DNA of 64,000 nucleotides from Ruegeria haliotis (GCF_013377785.1 NZ_JABXWT010000010.1:62001-126000); one strand, 5' to 3'. Positions 36,399 through 45,395 are shown, counted from the first letter of the stretch. The notes: generated by a model from the letters alone, not told the origin. A program made the numbers and translations.

Positions 36399-38033
36399 TC
36401 AGTGCCCGCCCAGAATGCCGGTTTTGACCGAATAATCGACGGCCAGTTCGTAATCCGGGTCATCATCGCTATCGACCATCAAGTGTCCGGCCTTGTTCAG
36501 CAGCTTGTGACAATCCCGGCTCAGGTGGCGCAGCATTACGCGCTTACCTGCAGCTTCGTATTTCCCCGCAATATTCTCGATGGCCTGTAAGGCGGATTGG
36601 TCCACAACGCGGCTATTGGCGAAGTCCACGATCACGGTTTCGGGGTCATTCGGCACATCGAACAATTCCACAAAGCCCTCGGACGATCCAAAGAACAGGG
36701 GGCCTTCGATTTCATAGACTTTTGCGCCCTCTTCCGTTTCAGACTCGCGGGTCACTGCGTGAATGCGCTTGGCGTTGTTCCAGGCATAGGCCAGCGCCGA
36801 GACAATCACACCCACAACCACGGCAACGGCCAGATCTTCCATCACGGTCACGACGGTGACCAGAACGATGACGAACGCATCGGTCAGCGGCACCTTGCGC
36901 ATGATGTTGAACGAGTTCCAGGCAAAGGTACCGATCACCACCATGAACATCACACCCACAAGTGCTGCCAGCGGGATCTTTTCGATCAGCGGAGATGCAA
37001 ACAGGATAAAGATCAACAGGAACATCGCCGCCGCGATCCCGGCAACGCGGGTCCGTCCGCCGGATTTCACGTTGATCATCGACTGGCCAATCATGGCGCA
37101 ACCGCCCATGCCACCGAAGAACCCGGTGGCTACGTTGGCAACACCCTGCGCGATACATTCCTGCGAAGCACCACCGCGCTTGCCGGTGATTTCACCCACA
37201 AGGTTCAGGGTCAGCAGGGATTCGATCAGGCCAATGGCCGCCAAAATGACCGCGTAGGGCAGGATAATCTCAAAGGTTTCCCAGTTCAGTGGCACCATCG
37301 GGATGTGGAATGCAGGCAACCCACCTTCGATCGAGGCCAGATCTCCGACGCGCGGCACATCCAAACCAAAACCAATCACCAGCGCGGCCACAACGAATAT
37401 GCCGGCCAGCGGCGCTGGCACAATGCGGGTGATACGCGGCATAACCCAGATTACTGCCATGGTCAGCGCCACAAGGCCCAGCATGGTGTACATCTGCATG
37501 CCCGAAAGCCATTCACCACCGCTCATGCCGTGGCCGGTATTTTCCATGGTGCCGGGAACTTTAAACTGCCCCATCTGGGCCAGAAAGATCACGATGGCCA
37601 GACCGTTCACAAAGCCCAGCATCACCGGATGCGGCACCAGGCGGATGAACCGGCCCCAGTGCATGGCACCTGCAATCACTTGCAGGATGCCCATCAAAAC
37701 AACGGTCGCGAACAAGTATTCAACCCCGTGCTGCGCCACCAGTGCCACCATCACCACGGCCAACGCGCCTGTTGCACCCGAGATCATGCCGGGGCGGCCA
37801 CCGATTAACGCCGTGATCAGACCGACCAGAAACGCAGCATAAAGACCGACCAGAGGGTGCACGCCGGCCACAAAGGCAAAGGCCACAGCCTCGGGCACCA
37901 GTGCCAGCGCAACTGTCAGGCCCGAAAGAAGCTCGATCCGCAGGCGGGACAGAGTCAGACCTTCGTCTGGCATCCAACGCAGATCGGGTATGGCTAGGCG
38001 ATTGGCAAAGCTTGCCAGCAAGGCTCGGGGCAT
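36399..38033 (-). CDS. SulP family anion permease with STAS domain
   Basis: A 544-residue inner-membrane transporter of the SulP family. The membrane domain spans about residues 20-400 (LSGLTVALALVPEAVAFAFV, GLYAAFLVGLITALIGGRPG, GGMGGCAMIGQS). A cytosolic STAS domain follows from about 425 to 530 (VIVDFANSRVVDQSALQAIE). Bacterial SulP proteins move sulfate, bicarbonate or dicarboxylates with Na+ or H+; the ion here is not evident. The gene stands alone with its own terminator. Confidence 0.93.
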   Translation of the reverse strand: MPRALLASFANRLAIPDLRWMPDEGLTLSRLRIELLSGLTVALALVPEAVAFAFVAGVHPLVGLYAAFLVGLITALIGGRPGMISGATGALAVVMVALVAQHGVEYLFATVVLMGILQVIAGAMHWGRFIRLVPHPVMLGFVNGLAIVIFLAQMGQFKVPGTMENTGHGMSGGEWLSGMQMYTMLGLVALTMAVIWVMPRITRIVPAPLAGIFVVAALVIGFGLDVPRVGDLASIEGGLPAFHIPMVPLNWETFEIILPYAVILAAIGLIESLLTLNLVGEITGKRGGASQECIAQGVANVATGFFGGMGGCAMIGQSMINVKSGGRTRVAGIAAAMFLLIFILFASPLIEKIPLAALVGVMFMVVIGTFAWNSFNIMRKVPLTDAFVIVLVTVVTVMEDLAVAVVVGVIVSALAYAWNNAKRIHAVTRESETEEGAKVYEIEGPLFFGSSEGFVELFDVPNDPETVIVDFANSRVVDQSALQAIENIAGKYEAAGKRVMLRHLSRDCHKLLNKAGHLMVDSDDDPDYELAVDYSVKTGILGGH

Positions 38034-38200
38034 TGGACAGTCCTATGGGTCGGTATGTTCGCGCGAAAGGGACCTTCTACCGGTCGCCGAGCTGTTTAGC
38101 CACTACACGTGACGGGATACAGTCATGCGCAGTGCGCATAGCGGCTTTCTCGCAACAACGTGACTTGATGGTCGCCGCGGGTGCGGCCAACTGTGGTTTC

Positions 38201-38761
38201 ATGCGTTGGGTCATACCTATTTTGTTTGCCGCTCTGCCTGCGTTCGCCCAGGATTTGCAGGGCAATGACACGCCCGGAAACTGGCGTGTGGTGCATCATG
38301 AGATTTTCGGGATCTGGAACACGATTTGCGACGAGCGTGAAGAAGGTGGAGCATCGAAGCAGCGCTGTTACATCCGGCGGGTCGATGTCTTTTCCCCGCG
38401 CCCGAAATTTGGCGCGCAATTCGTGTTCATCACGCCTGAGCCAGAGGGGATTAAAATCGAATTCGGCATGGAAGCGGGCACTTTGTTCAGTCCGTCAGGC
38501 TTTCGCATCGAACGCGGTGATCAGATCGTCTGGCAGACCTTGCGACCGGGGTGTCTGACCGGATTGAGCTGCACATTCGAGGGTCAGGCCGCCGATGACC
38601 TGGTGGGCGCCATGATGACAGGCGACGCGTATCGCTTTGTGTTTCGCGACCGCCATGGGCAATCTCAGGATCTGACATGGCGGCTGGATGGGTTTGACGC
38701 CGCTTGGGCTGATTTCAAGACGCAATCACAAGCGCGCAATCTGCTGGCGCGGTCCGAATAG
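38201..38761 (+). CDS. Invasion-associated locus B (IalB)-like exported protein
   Basis: A 186-residue protein with a signal peptide (MRWVIPILFAALPAFA). The mature part resembles the IalB family: an early Trp/Cys segment (WNTICDEREE, then QRCYIRRVDV), a region with SGFRIERGDQ, a central Cys pair (RPGCLTGLSCTF) and a terminal WRLDGFDAAWADF. Family members are periplasmic and widespread in alphaproteobacteria, including non-pathogens; their function is not settled. The start at 38201 places the signal peptide at the N-terminus; an in-frame ATG 11 codons earlier is less likely. Confidence 0.7.
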   Translation: MRWVIPILFAALPAFAQDLQGNDTPGNWRVVHHEIFGIWNTICDEREEGGASKQRCYIRRVDVFSPRPKFGAQFVFITPEPEGIKIEFGMEAGTLFSPSGFRIERGDQIVWQTLRPGCLTGLSCTFEGQAADDLVGAMMTGDAYRFVFRDRHGQSQDLTWRLDGFDAAWADFKTQSQARNLLARSE

Positions 38762-38827
38762 GCCCCTTGTCAATCCAGGGCACAGCCCGCACAAATTCCA
38801 CATCAGAGATTCAGGCGGAGCAAAGCA

Positions 38828-39700
38828 GTGACCCAAACCAAGATTGCCGTTATTGGCGGATCAGGCATTTACGACATTGACGGGCTGGAAAATGCGAAAT
38901 GGGTGAGTGTTGAGACGCCATGGGGCGCACCCTCGGACCAGATCCTGACCGGATCGCTGGAGGGCGTCGAGATGGCGTTTCTGCCGCGTCATGGTCGCGG
39001 ACACGTGCATTCGCCCACTGAAGTGCCCTATCGTGCCAACATCGATGCGCTGAAACGGTTGGGGGTGACAGATGTGATCTCGGTCTCGGCATGCGGATCG
39101 TTCCGCGAGCATATGGCACCGGGGGATTTCGTGATCGTCGATCAGTTCATCGATCGCACGTTTGCGCGTGAAAAAAGCTTTTTCGGGACCGGCTGCGTGG
39201 CCCATGTCAGCGTCGCCCATCCCACCTGTCCGCGCCTGAGCGATGCGTGCGAAACCGCCGGCAAGGCCGCAGGGATCACCATCCATCGCGGCGGCACCTA
39301 TCTGGCGATGGAGGGGCCGCAGTTTTCCACGCTGGCCGAGTCAAAAATGTACCGCGAACAGTGGGGTTGTGACGTGATCGGCATGACCAACATGCCCGAA
39401 GCGAAACTCGCCCGCGAGGCCGAGCTTTGCTATGCCTCGGTCGCTATGGTCACGGATTATGACAGCTGGCACCCGGACCACGGCGAAGTAGACGTGTCCG
39501 CGATCATCGCCACCCTGACCGGCAATGCCGAAAAAGGCCGCGCGATGATCAAGGGTCTTCCGGCTTTACTGGGTACAGACCGCGCGCCTTGTCCGCATGG
39601 CTGTGACCAGGCACTGGAATACGCGATCCTGACCGCACCTGAAAAACGCGACCCGGCGTTGCTGGCCAAACTGGACGCAGTGGCAGGGCGGATTTTGTAA
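38828..39700 (+). CDS. mtnP: S-methyl-5'-thioadenosine phosphorylase
   Basis: Phosphorolyses methylthioadenosine to adenine and methylthioribose-1-phosphate in methionine salvage. The 290-residue product has family motifs: GGSGIYDIDGL at the start, FLPRHGRGH near residue 52, SACGSFRE near 87 and MEGPQFSTLAE near 160, with GMTNMPEAKLA near 188. It starts with GTG at 38828 with GGAG 8 nt upstream. The adenine it releases would be used by apt, encoded about 2 kb downstream on the same strand. Confidence 0.95.
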   Translation: MTQTKIAVIGGSGIYDIDGLENAKWVSVETPWGAPSDQILTGSLEGVEMAFLPRHGRGHVHSPTEVPYRANIDALKRLGVTDVISVSACGSFREHMAPGDFVIVDQFIDRTFAREKSFFGTGCVAHVSVAHPTCPRLSDACETAGKAAGITIHRGGTYLAMEGPQFSTLAESKMYREQWGCDVIGMTNMPEAKLAREAELCYASVAMVTDYDSWHPDHGEVDVSAIIATLTGNAEKGRAMIKGLPALLGTDRAPCPHGCDQALEYAILTAPEKRDPALLAKLDAVAGRIL

Positions 39701-39724
39701 CCGCCCTGTGACGCCACTGGAAGT

Positions 39725-39753
39725 ATTGGTGCGCTTACTCGATACGCACCAAT
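39725..39753. other. Stem-loop with a stop codon in its loop
   Basis: A perfect 9-bp stem (ATTGGTGCG with CGCACCAAT) and 11-nt loop span the end of the minus-strand gene at 39735; its TAA lies in the loop. No T-run follows on either strand. It lies between convergent genes and may slow degradation or help termination. Confidence 0.45.
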
Positions 39754-40421
39754 TCCCAGTCGGCTTTTACACGCGTCAGCCAACCGATTTTGAGGACCTT
39801 ATGCTTCGGCGTGGGGTTCAAACATTGTGCGCCACAATCTTTGGGAATGATGCTGGAACGTGACAGCTGCACCAAATCAGGCCGGTCAGGATCGTTTGGT
39901 GGGAAATAGACCATATCGACGATGTACACCGACTGATCAGGCATGCGTACACGCTCAATCACGCGGTCCAGACACTCGCGTTCAAGTTTCGAGTTCAGCT
40001 CGGCACTGCGGTAGATCTTGTTGTATTCCCAAACCACATTTGCATCGTCCAGATTCATGTTCACTAGGATCTTTTCACCGACAAACTGTCCCACCTGAGA
40101 GATCGCGTCGTTAAAACCCTTCCCCCAATCGTTGATACCCGCGAACTGGACCCGGGCAACAGGATAAGTGTCGGCCATGTGAAGCTTGCACAGTTTGATG
40201 GGAAAGAAATCGCCAGTTGAATGATCAAAGGCATACGCGTCGCCGGGTTTTGGGCTGTCCAGCCGATGGGCCGGGATGCTGTGGCGATCATAGCGCAAAT
40301 CGGCCTCGTCTGCGTCCAAAATGAGGGGCGCACAAACGGCCACAACTGCGATCACACCGACCACTGCAAGCAGGTAGCCCGCGCGTGACCGCACTGCGTC
40401 ACCAATACCAGAAAGTTTCAT
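39735..40421 (-). CDS. Membrane-anchored periplasmic protein of unknown function, coupled to a Cys-rich peptide gene
   Basis: A 228-residue protein with one N-terminal membrane span (about residues 15-33, YLLAVVGVIAVVAVCAPLIL) and a large domain expected in the periplasm. That domain has Cys in KLCKLHM, ERECLDR and the close pair DCGAQC, so disulfides are likely. I recognise no family. I place the start at the ATG at 40421 because it overlaps the stop of the upstream small peptide gene (ATGA). A GTG at 40442 with GGAGG is the alternative, but that GGAGG lies inside the peptide's coding sequence. Co-translation with the peptide suggests that they act together. Confidence 0.7.
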   Translation of the reverse strand: MKLSGIGDAVRSRAGYLLAVVGVIAVVAVCAPLILDADEADLRYDRHSIPAHRLDSPKPGDAYAFDHSTGDFFPIKLCKLHMADTYPVARVQFAGINDWGKGFNDAISQVGQFVGEKILVNMNLDDANVVWEYNKIYRSAELNSKLERECLDRVIERVRMPDQSVYIVDMVYFPPNDPDRPDLVQLSRSSIIPKDCGAQCLNPTPKHKVLKIGWLTRVKADWELVRIE

Positions 40422-40546
40422 GGCTGCACCGTTGGGCAACACAAGTCGCCTCCACAATCCGAATAGCCATCCGGGCATCCTTGGGCGTTAACACTTGCGG
40501 GAACGAGTAATGTAAGGAGCAATAGCCCCGTTGCTAAACACTTCAT
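40418..40546 (-). CDS. Small secreted cysteine-rich peptide (42 aa)
   Basis: A short gene below usual ORF cut-offs. CGGAG lies 8 nt before the ATG at 40546. The product has a clear signal peptide (MKCLATGLLLLTLLVPASVN, then AQ). A mature part of about 20 residues follows, rich in Gly, Asp and Pro, with four cysteines (24, 31, 37, 38) spaced C-x6-C-x5-CC. The TGA overlaps the ATG of the membrane-anchored gene by four bases. The cysteine density suggests a disulfide-rich peptide or a metal-binding one. I know no family for it. Signal peptide, Shine-Dalgarno and coupled stop together argue against chance. Confidence 0.72.
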   Translation of the reverse strand: MKCLATGLLLLTLLVPASVNAQGCPDGYSDCGGDLCCPTVQP

Positions 40547-40712
40547 AAGAAATACTCCGATTAAAATAGGACTCAATATTAACATAAAACATGGAAAAAA
40601 GCGAGCGAACGAGCCTGCATCAGCGACATTCGATCCCTTGTTTGATTGACTTTGAAACAGCTGGTGCCCTAGCTGAAGGAAATCGCCTTAGAATCCGGGA
40701 GTTGCTTGAAGG

Positions 40713-41342
40713 ATGTCTTTTGAACTCTGGCTGACCTTTGTCGCGGCCTCGACCGCGCTGCTGTTGATACCGGGGCCCACAGTGTTGCTGGTGCTTAGCT
40801 ATGCGCTATCCAAAGGGCGCAGCGTGGCAGTCGCGTCTGCCACGGGGGTCGCGGTTGGTGATCTGGTTGCGATGACCGCGTCCTTGCTGGGGCTTGGTGC
40901 GCTGGTTCTGGCCTCGGCCACCTTGTTTTCCGTGTTGAAATGGGTCGGGGCGGCTTATCTGGTCTGGCTGGGCATCAAACTGCTGCGCAGCGCACCATCG
41001 GGTGGGCTGAGCACCGTGGACACCAGACGTGACGTGACAGCACGCAGTGTCTTTGGCCATGCCGCCGCCGTCACCGCATTGAACCCGAAATCGATCGCCT
41101 TTTTCATCGCCTTCGTGCCGCAATTCCTGCGCCCTGCCGAACCTCTGGGCCCGCAATTCGCTATCGTTATCGCCACATTCGTCGGATTGGCTTGGCTAAA
41201 TTCCCTGGCCTATGCCTTGCTGGCAGACCGGCTGCGCCTGATGATCGGACAGGCGGGCGTGATCACGGCGATGACCCGGTTCGGAGGATTGGCTCTGATT
41301 GGAATGGGCGTGGCCACCGCCGTCCTGCGTCGACCAGCATAA
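40713..41342 (+). CDS. LysE/RhtB family translocator
   Basis: A 209-residue inner-membrane protein of the LysE/RhtB exporter family with about six helices. The N-terminal family motif is IPGPTVLLVLSYALSKGR (about 20-37), followed by WVGAAYLVWLGIKLLR and LNPKSIAFFIAFVPQF. Members export amino acids such as lysine, threonine or homoserine lactone. Substrate unknown. The stop is 7 nt from the convergent ribbon-helix-helix gene. Confidence 0.93.
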   Translation: MSFELWLTFVAASTALLLIPGPTVLLVLSYALSKGRSVAVASATGVAVGDLVAMTASLLGLGALVLASATLFSVLKWVGAAYLVWLGIKLLRSAPSGGLSTVDTRRDVTARSVFGHAAAVTALNPKSIAFFIAFVPQFLRPAEPLGPQFAIVIATFVGLAWLNSLAYALLADRLRLMIGQAGVITAMTRFGGLALIGMGVATAVLRRPA

Positions 41343-41349
41343 AGGGGCA

Positions 41350-41538
41350 TCAATCTTCGGCGTTGTCCTTCATGAACCCACGAATAAAGCGCCGGATTTC
41401 TCTGGCAGCCGACGTATCCAATTCCTTGCACAATTCAACAAAGGCGTCCCGCTCGTCTTTGTCCAAGCGCAAGACCAACTGACTGTTTTTCTTGGTAGAA
41501 CCCTTACCATCTTTCGTTACCACGCGCCCTGCTCCCAT
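41350..41538 (-). CDS. Small ribbon-helix-helix-like protein
   Basis: A 62-residue protein with the pattern of a ribbon-helix-helix DNA-binding domain: a basic start, one strand (NSQLVLRLD) and two helices (KDERDAFVELCKELD and SAAREIRRFIRGFM). Such proteins are repressors or antitoxins; no toxin-like gene is adjacent. I start at the ATG at 41538; 13 more codons to 41577 are possible. The sequence upstream is AT-rich and may hold its promoter and own operator. Confidence 0.65.
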   Translation of the reverse strand: MGAGRVVTKDGKGSTKKNSQLVLRLDKDERDAFVELCKELDTSAAREIRRFIRGFMKDNAED

Positions 41539-41846
41539 CAAATTTCCGATTCCGATCGCGATGCAATGCATATACATAGTATCTCAAATGTAAATATGAC
41601 CACCTCACAAAGAAAGTGGGATTATGGCAATCAACCTTCATGGTGCCCAGGCGCTTCTTTTGTGACATCAACTCCGTAGGTGCAAACCACACCTGCCGGG
41701 GCTGCCTGCCACGCCGTATCGTTATCTCGGATTGCCCAAGACTGCGTCGGGTTGGTGTAAATGGCCGCAGCTGACAATCTCTCCTTGCATGACTGACCCC
41801 AATGGGCCAAACAGCCCGGCGTGTTTTGGCGCAAAAGGGTTGGCTT
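41539..41846. other. Gap between ribbon-helix-helix gene and apt
   Basis: About 300 bases between divergent genes. The left part (41560-41600) is AT-rich with a likely promoter for the minus-strand gene. A minus-strand open frame crosses the region (41631-41903) but overlaps the apt start and shows no motif. No RNA or repeat is evident. Confidence 0.45.
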
Positions 41847-42386
41847 ATGTCCAGAAACAAGACGGTCAAAGACTACATTCGGACCATCGTTGATTTCCCC
41901 CATGAAGGGATCATGTTTCGCGATGTGACGACCTTATTTGCCGACCCGCGCGGGTTTCGCATGGCCATCGACCAGATGCTGCACCCCTATGCGGGCGAAC
42001 GGATCGACAAGGTTGTGGGCCTCGAAGCACGGGGATTCATTCTGGGCGGTGCCATCGCACACCAGTTGAGCGTCGGCTTTGTTCCAATCCGCAAGAAGGG
42101 TAAATTGCCCGGGACCACGATCAGTCAGGATTACAAACTGGAATATGGTGAAGCGATCGTGGAAATTCACGATGATGCCATCCAACCTGGCGAGAAGATC
42201 CTGGTTGTCGACGACCTTCTGGCTACCGGCGGCACTGCGGCAGCGGGGATCAAGCTGATCGAACGGCTGGGGGGCGAGATCGTGTCGTGCGCGTTCATCA
42301 TTGATCTGCCCGAACTCGGTGGTCGCAAGGTGCTGGAGGGTATGGGCATGGATGTTCATGTCCTGTGCGATTTCGAAGGGCTTTAA
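41847..42386 (+). CDS. apt: Adenine phosphoribosyltransferase
   Basis: Converts adenine and PRPP to AMP in purine salvage. The 179-residue length is normal. The PRPP-binding motif is [12 protein letters not shown] (120-131), preceded by [16 protein letters not shown] near residue 59. The start ATG at 41847 gives the usual N-terminus; the longer frame to 41802 is unsupported. It works with mtnP, 2.1 kb upstream. A hairpin with weak T-tract follows. Confidence 0.96.
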   Translation: MSRNKTVKDYIRTIVDFPHEGIMFRDVTTLFADPRGFRMAIDQMLHPYAGERIDKVVGLEARGFILGGAIAHQLSVGFVPIRKKGKLPGTTISQDYKLEYGEAIVEIHDDAIQPGEKILVVDDLLATGGTAAAGIKLIERLGGEIVSCAFIIDLPELGGRKVLEGMGMDVHVLCDFEGL

Positions 42387-42436
42387 CCCGTTTGAAGTCA
42401 CAAATCTGTGATTGGAATTTCCAAACAACGGTAGCT

Positions 42437-42457
42437 TAGGGCAACTGTGCCCTATTT
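42437..42457 (+). terminator. Probable terminator of apt
   Basis: A 7-bp stem (TAGGGCA with TGCCCTA) and 4-nt loop, followed by TTT. The short T-tract makes it weak. Confidence 0.5.
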
Positions 42458-42556
42458 CAACAGGGATAACTGCTCACGCGCGGTGATCTTCTTGCGATGA
42501 TCGTCCGTACCCTTGGTGATGCTGCTTGAGGCATTTCAACTTAGGGAGACTACGTT

Positions 42557-43039
42557 ATGTTCCGCAAATTCGCCGCCGCTGGTGTCGCATCGATCCTTCT
42601 CAGCACATCCGCCATGGCCGATGGTCACGCCAAGGACATCGTGGACACTGCCGTCGCAGCCGGGAGTTTTGAAACCCTCGTTGCCGCGGTTCAGGCCGCC
42701 GAGCTGGTCGACACCCTGAAAGGCGAAGGCCCGTTCACCGTGTTTGCACCGACAGATGACGCTTTTGCTGCACTGCCTGAAGGCACCGTTGAAAACCTGT
42801 TAAAGCCAGAGAACAAGGATCAGCTGGTTGCGATCCTGACCTATCATGTGGTCCCCGGCAAAGTGATGTCAGGCGATCTGTCCGATGACATGACGGCCGC
42901 CACTGTTCAGGGCGGAGATATCACCATTGATCTGGACTCGGGCGTAATGGTCAACGACGCCAACGTGGTACAGGCCGATATCGAAGCTGAAAACGGCGTC
43001 ATTCACGTGATCGACAAGGTTATCTTGCCTGCGTCTTGA
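42557..43039 (+). CDS. Exported fasciclin (FAS1) domain protein
   Basis: A 160-residue protein with a signal peptide ([21 protein letters not shown]) and one FAS1 domain. The two conserved FAS1 boxes are present: [17 protein letters not shown] near residue 57 and [20 protein letters not shown] near the end, with the YHVVPG motif between. Bacterial single-FAS1 proteins are secreted or surface proteins linked to adhesion or stress, without a firm function. AGGGAG precedes the ATG. A terminator follows. Confidence 0.93.
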   Translation: MFRKFAAAGVASILLSTSAMADGHAKDIVDTAVAAGSFETLVAAVQAAELVDTLKGEGPFTVFAPTDDAFAALPEGTVENLLKPENKDQLVAILTYHVVPGKVMSGDLSDDMTAATVQGGDITIDLDSGVMVNDANVVQADIEAENGVIHVIDKVILPAS

Positions 43040-43052
43040 TCAGATTGCACGA

Positions 43053-43079
43053 CACGGCCCGGATCGCCCGGGCCGTGTT
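43053..43079 (+). terminator. Terminator between fasciclin and GlcD-like genes
   Basis: A 9-bp perfect stem (CACGGCCCG with CGGGCCGTG) and 7-nt loop between two convergent genes; the right arm reaches the stop of the minus-strand gene. T-tracts are weak on both sides. Confidence 0.65.
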
Positions 43080-44494
43080 CACACCTTTAGAACCGCACCG
43101 GGGTTCATGATGCCTTTCGGGTCAAGGGCCGCCTTTATGGCACGCATGGCATGCAACTTCGCAGGGTCGCCATAACGTTGCAGATCATCGACTTTAAGTC
43201 GCCCTACCCCGTGCTCCGCGCTTACCGACCCGTTGAACGCATGCACAAGATCGTGGACTGCCCGCTTGACCGGGCCACGCTGATCCTCGAAATCTGCCCT
43301 GTACCGACCAAGTGGCGGGAACACGTTGTAGTGCAGGTTTCCATCCCCCAAATGCCCAAAGCAATTGATCCGATACGGACCTAATGCACTGACCATATCT
43401 GCGCCTTGGCGAATGAAGTCCGGGATAAGTGAGATCGGGATTGAGATGTCGTGGCTCGAGACGGACCCAATCAAACGATTGGCCTCGGGGATGCGCTCCC
43501 GCACAGCCCAAAGATCGCTGCGCTGTGCTTCGCTTTGGGCAATGACCCCGTCGCTGACCAACCCTTGGGACTCGGCGCTTTGATAAACGGCTTCCAACGC
43601 CTCGGACGGAGATTGACCGGCTGACAGCCCCAGTTCAATAAGAACAGACCACTCGGGGGGAACCTCGAAGGGCTGGCGGACGTCTGGCAAAACTTCGGTC
43701 AGGAATTCAAGGCCCTGCCGGTGGATCAGCTCGAATGTACTGACAGTCTCCCCTACTTGATCACGCGCGAGGGCCAGCAACTCGATGGCGGCCTCGGGTG
43801 AGGGCACCTGAAACATCGCCGTTCCTACAGCCGCAGGGCGTGGGAACAGTTTCAATGCCGCAGCCGTAATGATCCCCAATGTGCCTTCGGCTCCGATCAG
43901 CAGATTACGCAGATCATAGCCGGTGTTGTCTTTGCGCAAACGGCTGAGGCCGTGCCAGATTTCACCGTTGGGCAAAACCGCCTCGAGCCCCAGGCACAGG
44001 TCACGCGCATTGCCATAGCGCAGCACGTTGACCCCTCCGGCATTGGTGGCCAGATTGCCACCGATCCGGCAGGACCCCTGCGCCGCCAGCGACAGTGGGA
44101 ATAATCGATCCGCGGAATCGGCGGCGGCGCGGACATCGGCCAGAATGGCCCCGGCCTCGGCAATCAGAACATTTTCGGTTGGGTAAACCGCCCGGATGGC
44201 GGTCATCCTTTCCATCGAAACAACCAGAGGAGCTGGCCCATGGGCCATCACTTGCCCGCCAACCAGACCCGTCCCACCGCCATATGGCACCACCGGAACG
44301 TGCGCAGCCGAGGCATGCCGCACCAGACCCGCGACCTCCTCAACAGTGCGTGGCAGGGCTAACAGGCCAATATGGCCCGCAAACCGGTTGCGCGGTTCCT
44401 CAAGGTACCGTTCGGTCGCGGGGCGCAGCACATCATCGCCCAGATCAGCGCGGATCAAATCGGCAAAACGGTCATCGGCTGGGTTTAAATCCAT
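43079..44494 (-). CDS. FAD-binding oxidoreductase, GlcD / D-2-hydroxyacid dehydrogenase type
   Basis: A 471-residue flavoprotein of the GlcD/DLD family. The FAD-binding PCMH domain covers about 40-220 (VVPYGGGTGLVGG near 72-84, GNLATNAGGVNVLRYGN near 152-168). The C-terminal FAD-oxidase domain includes FGHLGDGNLHYNVFP and the terminal SAEHGVGRLK. Members oxidise glycolate, D-lactate, D-2-hydroxyglutarate or similar acids. No glcE/glcF lies alongside, so a stand-alone D-2-hydroxyacid dehydrogenase is more likely than glycolate oxidase. Confidence 0.92.
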   Translation of the reverse strand: MDLNPADDRFADLIRADLGDDVLRPATERYLEEPRNRFAGHIGLLALPRTVEEVAGLVRHASAAHVPVVPYGGGTGLVGGQVMAHGPAPLVVSMERMTAIRAVYPTENVLIAEAGAILADVRAAADSADRLFPLSLAAQGSCRIGGNLATNAGGVNVLRYGNARDLCLGLEAVLPNGEIWHGLSRLRKDNTGYDLRNLLIGAEGTLGIITAAALKLFPRPAAVGTAMFQVPSPEAAIELLALARDQVGETVSTFELIHRQGLEFLTEVLPDVRQPFEVPPEWSVLIELGLSAGQSPSEALEAVYQSAESQGLVSDGVIAQSEAQRSDLWAVRERIPEANRLIGSVSSHDISIPISLIPDFIRQGADMVSALGPYRINCFGHLGDGNLHYNVFPPLGRYRADFEDQRGPVKRAVHDLVHAFNGSVSAEHGVGRLKVDDLQRYGDPAKLHAMRAIKAALDPKGIMNPGAVLKV

Positions 44495-44532
44495 GGCCCT
44501 TCATCGCCCAAGGCACACCACCGCCACAAGCC

Positions 44533-45351
44533 CTATTCCAGTTCGATCAGATAACGCGGTTCCAGCACCACAACAGTGGGGCGGTCCGGCAAACTGCGCA
44601 AAGAGACGGTGATTTCCGAGACGCCTTCCCGCTCGACTGGGAAATCGTTCCGGATATCGACCAAAAACCGATCCAGCGAAAACCCCGAGAACCAGTGCAT
44701 CGGGATGATAACCGAACTCTTAAGCCTCTTGAGAACCGAGATCATCTCAGGCAGCGGCATGGTGGTGCCGCCATCCACGGCCGCCATGACCACGTCCAGC
44801 CGCCCCAGCGCCGCGAATTGCTCGTCCGACGGCACGTGATGCAGATGTCCAAGATGACCGATGCACAGGCCTTCGACCTCGAACACGAAGATCGAGTTTC
44901 CGCGCTCCTCCACCCCGCCATAAGCAGAGCGGATGTCCGTTGACACATTGCGCACCAACATCTCACCCAGATCAAGGTGATGATCGATCCCAAGCCCAAA
45001 CGCGCCCCATCCCGGCAAGGCATACGGGATCGCCGGATCGGGATTCGCGGTCCAATGGGTGTCGTGGGCATGGTTCATCGTCACCACATCAGGGATCATG
45101 TCTGCGCTGCCGATGAAACCTGTGAAATCAGTCACCGCGTTCAGCCCGCCTTGGGTTTGGATCAGAAAGGAGGCGTGGGCGATATAGCTGATCCGAACCG
45201 AGAAGTCGGGAACCGGGTCACTCCACGCCGCCTTGTGCAGATATTCAATTCCTGGCGCCGCGTCTGCGATGGCAATGCAATGGCTCGGGCGCCGCTCTTG
45301 CGCCGCAGCCCCGCCCGAGATCACCATCAGTACCGCAACAATCCAGCGCAT
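44533..45351 (-). CDS. Exported MBL-fold metallohydrolase-like protein
   Basis: A 272-residue metallo-beta-lactamase-fold protein with a signal peptide (MRWIVAVLMVISGGAAA). Likely metal ligands lie in MNHAHDTH, GHLGHLHH and PMHWFSG. The layout recalls the UlaG/L-ascorbate-6-P lactonase-like subgroup (AHASFLIQTQGG near the start). It would act in the periplasm. The ordinary HxHxDH motif is modified to HAHDTH. No substrate can be inferred. Confidence 0.85.
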   Translation of the reverse strand: MRWIVAVLMVISGGAAAQERRPSHCIAIADAAPGIEYLHKAAWSDPVPDFSVRISYIAHASFLIQTQGGLNAVTDFTGFIGSADMIPDVVTMNHAHDTHWTANPDPAIPYALPGWGAFGLGIDHHLDLGEMLVRNVSTDIRSAYGGVEERGNSIFVFEVEGLCIGHLGHLHHVPSDEQFAALGRLDVVMAAVDGGTTMPLPEMISVLKRLKSSVIIPMHWFSGFSLDRFLVDIRNDFPVEREGVSEITVSLRSLPDRPTVVVLEPRYLIELE

Positions 45352-45395
45352 GGACGAAGTGTAGCGTAACCCGGCGACAAGTCACCCGTTACGTC

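Noticed and set aside
40591..40734. 47-codon + strand frame overlapping the LysE start
   Set aside because: No Shine-Dalgarno, no signal or motif, and it runs into the LysE gene in another frame; probably chance.
41631..41903. 90-residue minus strand frame between the ribbon-helix-helix gene and apt
   Set aside because: It overlaps the start of apt and shows no family features. A TTG preceded by AGGAGA within it is not enough to call a gene.
42398..42411. Dyad TCACAAATCTGTGA after apt
   Set aside because: It has the half-sites of a CRP site in the wrong order and spacing and two central mismatches; it lies downstream of apt, so no operator is called.
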